Shown piece after piece: positions 60,201 to 64,000 of a DNA stretch of 64,000 nucleotides. The notes below the pieces were generated by a model. It was given only the letters and a program-made list of their open reading frames with translations, ran no database searches and was not told the DNA's origin. Source of the DNA: Petrosia ficiformis (Eukaryota > Porifera > Demospongiae > Haplosclerida > Petrosiidae); the NCBI GenBank assembly GCA_947044365.1, contig OX345636.1:47842896-47906895 (forward strand), given 5' to 3'. The position numbers and the translations under genes are program-made. The number at the start of each line of letters is the position of its first letter. The stretch's first letter is position 1.

Positions 60201-60335
60201 ATACTCTCTTCCGAAGTATTAGATATGATAACAGAGTCATCTGATCACACGCCATCGACACGTACTGATGGAATTCGTTCTCATAGTAGTAGTATATCTT
60301 CATCTACCAGTAAAGAACTTAGCAGTGATCTATAA
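34854..60335 (+). CDS. APC: Adenomatous polyposis coli (APC) orthologue, six exons, 1,291 aa
   Basis: APC is the scaffold of the beta-catenin destruction complex in Wnt signalling and also acts on microtubules. CDS: 34854-34908, 35341-35537, 43959-44047, 47080-47191, 47977-48156, 57093-60335; 3,876 nt, all GT-AG, phases consistent. An in-frame stop at 34815 supports the ATG. Residues 85-211 are helical/coiled-coil-like, 212-490 Ser-rich, and 491-930 armadillo repeats aligning with human APC ([40 protein letters not shown]). The tail lacks SAMP and clear 15/20-residue repeats; TPKFTR at 1040-1045 is at best a relic. TGIP at 934-937 fits the EB1-binding [S/T]-x-I-P pattern, and the C-terminus SSDL fits a class I PDZ ligand. 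Human APC is 2,843 aa; short forms such as Drosophila Apc2 are nearer in size. An N-terminal dimerisation helix is not obvious and may be missing or upstream. Confidence 0.93.
35341..35537 (+). CDS. APC: APC exon 2
   Basis: Acceptor TTCTTCTAG, donor CCG|GTGAGT; 2 + 195 nt. It encodes residues 19-84, rich in Ser, Tyr, Glu and Gln ([20 protein letters not shown]). GC content and CpG are well above the surrounding intron. The AT-rich run ATATATTATATATA starts just after the donor. Confidence 0.85.
37341..37475. repeat. ATCT/ATCC tetranucleotide repeat
   Basis: CATCCATCCATCTATCTGTC, then ATCT and CATC runs. Confidence 0.9.
37965..38062. repeat. TG/CG microsatellite
   Basis: GTGTGTGTGCGCGCATGTGT and GCGTGCGTGCGTG runs; potential Z-DNA. 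Confidence 0.9.
38214..38250. repeat. AT dinucleotide tract
   Basis: Perfect TA repeat of about 30 bp flanked by ATAATTAT. Confidence 0.9.
38385..38775. repeat. TG/CTGTG minisatellite with about 120-bp higher-order repeat
   Basis: The block TGTATGTACATGTACAATGT plus GTTACTGTGTGTG recurs near 38365, 38505 and 38607. Frames on both strands are repeat artefacts. Confidence 0.95.
39060..39605. repeat. TATG tetranucleotide tract
   Basis: About 540 bp of TATG units. The interruption ATATGTATGCCATGTATG recurs near 39160, 39345 and 39400, reappearing in complement in the CATA tract at 45.8-46.6 kb. Confidence 0.95.
40495..40698. repeat. Dispersed repeat R3, copy 2 (opposite orientation)
   Basis: The reverse complement of 32880-33065 with the same block order: GTTTTAGTTTTAGTTAACTA, TGCCTATTATTGGCC, AGACTTGTAATTTAGTTATA. 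Confidence 0.85.
41310..41508. repeat. TG tract followed by a long TA tract
   Basis: About 110 bp of TG-rich repeat adjoins about 55 bp of pure TA (41448-41503). Confidence 0.95.
42320..42967. repeat. 20-bp TGTGTCTGTGTATGTTTGTA minisatellite and TG tract
   Basis: The 20-bp unit repeats for about 430 bp, then decays into TGTGTCTCATGTGTG units. Several long overlapping frames on both strands come from the repeat. Confidence 0.95.
43445..43680. repeat. TACATGTA/TACGTG-rich degenerate tract
   Basis: Dense ACATGTACATGTAC and GTGTACATG motifs without a fixed unit. Confidence 0.8.
43959..44047 (+). CDS. APC: APC exon 3
   Basis: Acceptor TTTTCTACAG, donor AAAG|GTACGT; 89 nt, ends in phase 2. It encodes residues 85-113 ([20 protein letters not shown], then AQMAHLIQE), the start of the helical N-terminal part. 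A TG microsatellite begins within the donor site itself. Confidence 0.85.
44976..45138. repeat. Palindromic foldback element, arms about 75-80 bp
   Basis: The core arms 45023-45052 and 45063-45092 (GGTTTAGTGTCC / GGACACTAAACC ends) differ at two bases around a 10-bp loop. Complementarity extends outward through CACTTACAG/CTGTAAGTG. AT tracts flank both sides. Probable MITE. Confidence 0.8.
45141..45440. repeat. TA tract and TATG tract
   Basis: Long TA run at about 45145-45215, then TATG/TACATG units to about 45430. Confidence 0.93.
45712..46668. repeat. CATA tetranucleotide tract, about 890 bp, with long-range duplication
   Basis: Starts with ATCT repeats (45712-45740), then CATA from about 45777. 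The landmark interruption ATGGCATACATATATACATA occurs at about 46011, 46140 and 46473, and ACGTACATGTACATAC at 45920 and 46341, so a block of roughly 420-460 bp was duplicated. All 250-310 aa frames are artefacts. Confidence 0.95.
47080..47191 (+). CDS. APC: APC exon 4
   Basis: Acceptor CCTCTTTAG, donor GAG|GTATAT; 112 nt, phase 2 to 0. It encodes residues 114-151, a charged helix ([20 protein letters not shown]) comparable to the coiled-coil stretch after residue 120 of human APC. Confidence 0.88.
47977..48156 (+). CDS. APC: APC exon 5
   Basis: Acceptor TATATCCATCCAG, donor CAG|GTGGGT; exactly 60 codons. It encodes residues 152-211 including [20 protein letters not shown], a heptad-like helix. 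Intron 4 before it is 785 bp with no recognised feature. Confidence 0.88.
48192..48457. mobile_element. MITE-B copy 3
   Basis: Left end ATGTGACCTAATTTTCAAAA; inverted right end TTTTTGAAAATTAGGTCCCACAT shortened by an indel. Inner arms GAAAAATAATTTTGATGAAA / GATGAAAATTATTTTGCGAG are complementary. The best-preserved copy of the family. Confidence 0.85.
49310..49445. repeat. TACATG tract and a roughly 50-bp AT palindrome
   Basis: ACATATACATATACATATAC, then ACATGTACATGTACATG, followed at 49391-49441 by a near-perfect AT palindrome (GATATTATATAATATATAAT...). Confidence 0.85.
49685..49830. repeat. GGAT/AGAT tetranucleotide repeat
   Basis: GGATGGATGGATGGATGGAT with GATAGATA interruptions. Confidence 0.93.
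50289..50490 (+). mobile_element. SINE copy 5
   Basis: Partial head (ATGAGATGTTTGATTTGGAC), tRNA-like body 50349-50422 with A box TAGCTCAGTTGGTAAGAGCA and B box GGTTCAAATCC, then the T-rich spacer and CTCAAGTCATCATG tail without a long CTTT run. It lies inside APC intron 5 in the sense orientation. Confidence 0.88.
50612..50761. mobile_element. pogo/Tigger-like MITE (150 bp)
   Basis: Begins CAGTAGAACCTCTCTATTAT after TA and ends with AGGTTTCACTG, giving CAGT(A/G)(G/A)AACCT inverted ends. The CAGT-AACCTCT terminus with TA targets is typical of pogo/Tigger-like mariner relatives. No transposase is present. Confidence 0.6.
51073..51170. repeat. ATTC/ATCC tetranucleotide repeat
   Basis: TTCATTCATTCATTCATCC, then CCATCCATCC runs. 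Confidence 0.85.
51520..51692. repeat. TG-rich microsatellite
   Basis: Degenerate GTGTGTGTCT and TGTATGTG units. Confidence 0.85.
52018..52145. repeat. TG-rich microsatellite
   Basis: GTGTGTGTGTGTGTGTGCAT and GTGTGCACATG units. Confidence 0.9.
52331..52583. mobile_element. MITE-B copy 4 (most diverged)
   Basis: Ends CACGTGACCTAAG and complement of CACTAATTTCACATATG. Inner inverted blocks AATAATTTTGAACAAATGCT / AGCATTTGTTTAAAATTATT are clear. Confidence 0.7.
53065..53250. repeat. TG/CTGT microsatellite
   Basis: GTGTGTGTGTGTGTCTGTCT runs; overlapping frames are artefacts. Confidence 0.93.
53661..53700 (+). promoter_or_regulatory. Candidate alternative APC promoter (TATA-like)
   Basis: GGCTATATAAAAAAAAACTC at 53661-53680 is a strong TATA-box match, one of few TATAAA-A-A contexts in this window followed by an exon. 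Transcription would start near 53690-53700. The interval to the ATG at 53923 contains no ATG. Confidence 0.45.
53923..54012 (+). CDS. APC: Candidate alternative first exon of APC
   Basis: 30 codons reading [20 protein letters not shown], then [10 protein letters not shown], ending at a consensus donor (ATT|GTAAGTGA) in phase 0, exactly the phase needed to join exon 6 at 57093. An in-frame stop at 53875 and the absence of other ATGs in the leader favour this start; the -3 base is G. The predicted short protein has 1,110 residues, with the Ser-rich linker, armadillo repeats and tail but not the coiled-coil exons. It could also be an unrelated small exon. Alternative upstream promoters are known for APC in mammals, but this specific one is inferred. 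Confidence 0.55.
55195..55600. repeat. GGAT-type degenerate tetranucleotide tracts
   Basis: ATGGATGAATGGATGAATGG near 55205 and GGATGGATGGATGGATAGTT near 55535, with GAGGGA-rich DNA between. Minus-strand frames rich in P, S, H, I are artefacts. Confidence 0.85.
57093..60335 (+). CDS. APC: APC exon 6 (armadillo repeats and C-terminus)
   Basis: A single 3,243-nt exon holding 84% of the protein, residues 212-1291. The first 280 residues are Ser/Pro-rich and probably disordered. The armadillo block starts near [20 protein letters not shown] (about residue 500) and ends at [12 protein letters not shown]. Conserved marks include [38 protein letters not shown] and [11 protein letters not shown], each with a counterpart in human APC. 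Later come TGIPTPP, TPKFTR, an acidic stretch ([15 protein letters not shown], about 1155) and the end SSDL. In vertebrate APC most of the protein is likewise in one huge last exon. Confidence 0.96.
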   Translation: MSSITGSTHWSSIPDPVSSYPDPNNFTSEQIQRHALNTRDMYENASQSTGSSGHRKELSPFSDHGRNYLEKSPHYLPRTSSSISNDEHLSESMEPVEILRAVQHPSRLMVPRHHQRPNQLQFQFSQESDYNGQYGSSSTSLPFSQSTGHSGYHRSYRNGIYKPSSPSSSDNASTTSSVQNRLGSGPVSQASFSSISLSQSTSSSRSGYVYRLPRPSLTGSNPGSSTNLISTRRNPSKGELAQVDYNHQPMPRKGFSPNHESHMRIGDHRDTRRPNKRTDVKSERDSFTLKLDMVMSMMSALSSTSQSDADAAKLLLALSQSSETSTVLRQSMFINLILKILYNTEQKGSKEHGEIRIKAAEALHNIVEANSNTPQRRCERSVLSILGKVRSHCDMLFDFIASCRNQEPITSDQIQSLQMYCNNLMALLRKLFKYSSEKELHRPAILNLGGLQAMAEVLIVDYKLPASQENKRIIRHSADTIAITITILINLTYGDVNNKLFLCNFPNFLPALMYHICSKDEQVMSKGAQVLRNLSCKATPDMKEGLLKCNAAVVLMEAVDNANSETAIQHITSALWNISAHSVENRHKLCRTQNGIETLVGLLSYNSPSGATVVIENVGGVLRNLSNVISQEEEYRRRFREAGGLAKLIQHLKSRNRTVLANATGILWNLSARCPDNQKLLWDMGSIPLLDVLQSCKQKNIAENARAALRNLLAFGHSNGWTTGIPTPPSVKSHRAHSKSTHSLNQTSNGDLISGRRSAPYTSNAYGHNSAHNSTSSLKTNDSRKSPDKNVLRTNIDKQSPRSTHSHHMVQYKGSENSSGDDSFNRYSTPKFTRVLSAPQTSEEREEEWMNYRPKQESPEMAQKFHRGYIPSNPHPPPPQHKKKVTSSLNQMKMTNGSSSYPYSQTESLDSEFHSIGAVSLGLSPQLIMDGGGIKPSTSGEVTYHDLDIEIDDQLEDENQHSTHFRHPSAGSENSEQFSLADQFARDRDSVRRSEYIAPNSSSPNKLSPNLLQQHKGIFMDTSRTHGTSGLALDGTILSSEVLDMITESSDHTPSTRTDGIRSHSSSISSSTSKELSSDL

Positions 60336-60397
60336 ACTGTTATATAATATATTGTAACATGTGGAAATATAATTACATGTATTATTATAATTATAAT

Positions 60398-60450
60398 ATT
60401 AAATGTGTATAAATAATAATTGAACACATTTGTTTTGTTTTGTTTTCTAT
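60398..60450 (+). terminator. Candidate APC polyadenylation region
   Basis: ATTAAA, the commonest variant of the poly(A) signal, lies at 60398-60403, about 63 nt after the stop. A GT-rich element (TTTGTTTTGTTTTGTTTTC) lies at about 60429-60447. No canonical AATAAA was seen nearby. Confidence 0.45.
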
Positions 60451-61640
60451 TTTTATTGTCGTTTATTATAATTATATAGTTTGATTTCTCCTCAATTGTC
60501 ACTTAACCATTATTAATGTGTTGCTGCAATAATATTAATGTATAATAATTATTATTGTTATTGTTTATTAATTTTATAATAATTCAATACAAAATATTTT
60601 ATTAAAATTATCTACTGTGGTTATTAATTCTTACATTTAATGAATATATGATTGGAAATTTCTCAGTACTGTGTGCATCGATTTGATACATGCAGAACGG
60701 TATTTGTTATGATTGTATAAAAACAACATAATTATTATTATTATTGTTTAATTAGATGATCATGTAAACACTGTAATTACTTTACAACAATCATTCATAG
60801 CTAATATAGAAAATACACTACACTAGCTATATACTAAGATAATTATTAATTATGCAACTAATAATTATTATGTACTATTACCCCGGCCTCCCACCTATGA
60901 TGACTGCCAACATCATTCCATAATACTACTGATGTTAACCTAGCAACAGAAATAGCTAATCATATAGTCACATAAATAATGCATTACATATTTTACTACT
61001 GCAGCATTCTTTGCATGGCTTGTTTTAAGTAGAGAGATAGATAGGATTAGGAAGGGGGGAGCAACTTTATCAAGTTGTCATTTCTATCCCCGTGGAGAGA
61101 AAGTCAGATTTAGTTTACTGGTCAGCATGAAGTTCATTTTAATAATTTGTATTGTAGTACCATTGATTTACAATTTGTACATTCATAAACATACAGAACA
61201 AGCTTACTCTCAATATTAGTTGTAAAAGAGACATATTCAGAATCAGAACATCCAATATTTGTAGCGTAGTGTATTTTGTGGCTTTTAAATTTGTATGACA
61301 ACCACTATACTAAATTAATGACTCTAATTGCGTTGGTACAAATTTACTACTGAACATGTACAAGTAAACTTGTTTTGCATGGTTGAACTCTAAAATAATG
61401 TCAATTTGTTAAAAGTCTTCTTTGCTATTGGTCATTGAAGTGGCTTATCAAAATTCCAAATCACAGAAAATAGACACTCAGTTGTTATTTAGGCTGTCAA
61501 GTTGTTTTTATATAACAGAATATTGGTGACATCATAAACCAAAGGTCAAAGGCATAATAGTATGTAATTTGGAACATAATATCGGCTACTGTGAGTACAA
61601 TAATAATAATATTGAAGTATAGCATTACATCTCTGCCTAG
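60451..61640. other. APC downstream region, nothing recognised
   Basis: Very AT-rich with ATTATTATT runs. A short phrase at 60877-60900 (TATTACCCCGGCCTCCCACC) resembles the head of the SINE but has no body. No gene was recognised. Confidence 0.4.
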
Positions 61641-61775
61641 TGCTGTACACGTGTAAGTTAAGAGTACACGTGTCTAAGGCCTTAAGGGGTGGCTAAGGCT
61701 AAGCGCAGCGTATGCGCATGCGCAAATAGTCTCTCATTGACATCAAAAAACTGACCAAAAGATGTAGGCCTGGCC
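61641..61775 (+). promoter_or_regulatory. Promoter-like region with NRF-1-type palindrome and two E-boxes
   Basis: TGCGCATGCGCA at 61713-61724 is a perfect match to the NRF-1/alpha-Pal consensus. CACGTG occurs at 61648 and 61667. CpG and GC are high here against very AT-rich surroundings. A start codon in good context follows 52 bp after the palindrome, so this is probably a TATA-less housekeeping-type promoter. Confidence 0.6.
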
Positions 61776-61808
61776 ATGGCTACACGTAACTTTACTGAAG
61801 ATGTCTTG
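61776..61808 (+). CDS. Probable first coding exon of the next gene
   Basis: GGCCATGGC is a strong start context. Eleven codons (MATRNFTEDVL) run to a consensus donor (TTG|GTGAGT), phase 0. The product is not recognised. A possible next exon in phase is 63609-63643 (acceptor ATTTCCAG, reading IYWKFRNITRQ, weak donor GTTGGT); the rest would lie beyond the window. Confidence 0.5.
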
Positions 61809-62135
61809 GTGAGTGTTGTGAGTGTATTTACACAGTTAATTTAATTCCTTATTGTGTGATGTTATAATCTGCCATAACCAGTATGCAAACATTACGAGTG
61901 AAGTGTTTTTTTGTGGGCGTAAAAACTCCATAATTATTTTACATTATTATTATAATTGGCAGAAAAGTTACTGTTGATAGATAGTGATAGTTCAAGTTCC
62001 AAAGAAATTGAACTGAAAAATGGCCTTCCCCACAAAATAAGCTTGACCACAATACTGTTCTTGTGTACTTTTAAACTATTCAACCATTTTGTACACAAAG
62101 CTAATAAAAGTTTGTAAGATTACATCTATACCTCT

Positions 62136-62754
62136 TAAGGTGGTACTAGGGAGTGGGCGGATGCGACTCCAATCAGTTTCAAAATAGAATATTATATAAT
62201 ATGACTCTAACCTGGTGTAATGGCAACCTTCATATCTTCTAATCACCTTTATAGGGTCCTGGAAGTGATAAAACATATATAAAATGTCCGTTTTTGTAAT
62301 CGCAATAAGTACAAAACGGAGAAAGCCACGCCCACCAATCATGGCATGCACCAAGTACAATGCATTTAGAGAAAACAAATAGAGCCGTTTTCTGGAAATT
62401 CATTTTACTTTTATAGTTACAAGAGGCTGAAGAAAGCTGAATTCTGTAGCTTTTCACTGAAACCATAAAATCTACCTTTCTAGGCACTATCAAACTCCGA
62501 TCTTTCTCAGAGAGCAACTACAGTTACCCGCCATTGTTTACCACCCACCGCCCCCTCCACCACCCGTGGGGCGTGTTTAGGTTTGTTTCTGAAAATAAAC
62601 TATCAGTGAAAACATTTAGGCCCAATAATTATACCCCCGGGTGGGTGTGGCTTCCAAAAAATACAGAATGGAACCAGATTGTATGCAGCAAGAAGCTGGC
62701 AAGACTAGAAACTGATTGGAGTAGCATCTGCCCATGGAAAAGACTACAACCTTA
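62136..62754. mobile_element. 619-bp element with terminal inverted repeats
   Basis: The left end TTAAGGTGGTACTAGGGAG, then CGGATGCGACTCCAATCAGT, is mirrored at the right (ACTGATTGGAGTAGCATCTG, then ACTACAACCTTAA). Inner GCCACGCCCACC and GGGTGGGTGTGGC also pair. No convincing transposase frame; small open frames inside have no recognisable domain. A non-autonomous DNA transposon is likely. Confidence 0.65.
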
Positions 62755-62985
62755 ATTAACTAATTTTATGGGCTACTATACAAACCGTGAACATTTAAAT
62801 GTCAGCATTAGGCCAAAACTGTTTAGCACCTTTCAGGAAATTGGGGTCAAGAATATACATGTATCTTTGCTCTAGTGCAATAACGTGTGTTATCTTGGCC
62901 ATTCCTACTGTTTTGATTGCTATCTGGAAATTTTTAAGTTGTGGGTTGGGGAAGTGGTTAAAGGGTACATATATAGTCAATTGAT

Positions 62986-63203
62986 AAGGCTGGTTCACAT
63001 AATGACCATCTGGTGCATGGTGATAAATTGTGCAAAGGGATTTTTCAAATAAAGCACGGTTGATGCAAAGATATAATCAGATCCTATCCTTCCGTTACGT
63101 AGTGTCTGAATGTTTTGAAGAAAGCATATCGTGTTTACAATACAACACATTGACACGACACAAAAAACTGCATGGCTTTGTGTCGTTATGTGAACCAACC
63201 TTA
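62986..63203. mobile_element. 218-bp MITE with TIR AAGGYTGGTTCACATAA
   Basis: Left AAGGCTGGTTCACATAATGA and right TCGTTATGTGAACCAACCTT are inverted with two mismatches over 20 bp. TGCATGG-containing inner blocks also pair. Superfamily not determined; no target duplication could be fixed with confidence. Confidence 0.7.
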
Positions 63204-64000
63204 ACTTTTAACATCTAATGAAGGTTGCAATAGAAGGAGCTCGGTTTAAAGATGTTAATTAACTTCAATGCTGTACTGTTTGGTGTACATGTACATGTAT
63301 TTAATTACTAGTATTAAAGTAAAGAGGTCCCTCCACACACACCTCCAACATACACCTCCCCCAAACTATGTGAACCAGAGAAGTCTATGAACCTCAGTAC
63401 TTTGAAACTATTTTCAACATCAGAGTTTTGATAAGTTTTGAACTGTGCTATGCCAAACAAGAACCTCTTTGGGCCAACGGTGCACCATATGAGTTTTTAA
63501 AAAAAAACACTGTACAACATCCTAGTTGTATTTTCGTATCTATGATTATTATATCTATGATAATCTTTATTTAATATAGTTAAAACAAACACCATATGGT
63601 ATTTCCAGATCTATTGGAAATTCAGAAACATCACAAGACAAAGGTTGGTATATATACATGTGACTGACATCATGTGATTCGTGGGAGATGATGATATACA
63701 TTGTATATGTAGCATGCAGCATTAACCCTTACAGGAAGATGGTCATAAGTTCCTGACACACCCAACCTTAATTTTAAAATGGTTGTCACTTGTGTGTGAT
63801 GCACCCGAGTTAATTAAATTGTTTTACGATTTGCATTTTAATATAAATACATTATAAGGCTTCACAAAGAATCTAAATTATACTTGACAGATGAGATTTG
63901 ATAGTGATTGTCACCACACAGGACAATATTATTTTATTACCTTTATAATAATCAATTTGGCCATCTTTTTGTGCTTGATATACAGTGTAGTTGTTGCAGT
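63204..64000. other. Window end; R1 fragment, otherwise probable intron
   Basis: Contains R1 copy 5 at 63425-63512 (CTCTTTGGGCCAACGGTGCA) and the weak exon candidate 63609-63643. Nothing else was recognised. Confidence 0.5.

Noticed and set aside
60877..60915. Sixth SINE copy
   Set aside because: Only a short phrase similar to the SINE head is present, with no tRNA-like body or tail.
62534..62755. 73-residue frame as a gene
   Set aside because: It lies wholly within the inverted-repeat element and includes its right terminus; no domain was recognised.

Overview
The window looks like nuclear DNA of an early-branching animal, most plausibly a sponge or similar. It is AT-rich, has GT-AG spliced exons in very long introns, and is packed with microsatellites, minisatellites, MITEs, a tRNA-derived SINE and non-LTR retrotransposon ends. 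Nothing prokaryotic was seen. The species cannot be named from the sequence.

The one well-supported gene is an APC (adenomatous polyposis coli) orthologue on the + strand, 34854-60335. Six exons join in frame (55+197+89+112+180+3243 nt) to give 1,291 residues. The product has an N-terminal helical/coiled-coil part (exons 3-5), a Ser-rich linker, an armadillo array at about residues 491-930 that closely follows the human APC array, and a short tail with no SAMP (axin) motif and no clear 15- or 20-residue beta-catenin repeats. Inside intron 5, at 53664-54012, a TATA-like box, an ATG-free leader, a 30-codon exon and a GTAAGT donor in the right phase suggest an alternative promoter. It would make a 1,110-residue form lacking the coiled coil.

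Layout. 1-24 kb: repeats, including a MITE family (MITE-A), a roughly 28-copy 50-bp satellite built from the MITE-A end, a 257-bp-arm inverted repeat, five SINE copies, one LINE 3' end and several pentanucleotide fields. 24-34.6 kb: lower-repeat DNA with weak gene fragments on both strands (24949-25401 minus; 31293-31780 plus; 33939-34042 plus), an hAT-like element with 8-bp target duplications, and a second LINE end. 34.85-60.3 kb: APC, with introns 2, 3 and 5 (8.4, 3.0 and 8.9 kb) filled by TG, TATG, CATA and GGAT tracts. 60.4-64 kb: APC 3' end, then a promoter-like patch with a perfect NRF-1-type palindrome and a short first coding exon (61776-61808) of a probable next gene, then two further inverted-repeat elements.

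Most long open frames in the 1-24 kb and 38-46 kb regions are by-products of tandem repeats and are not annotated as genes.
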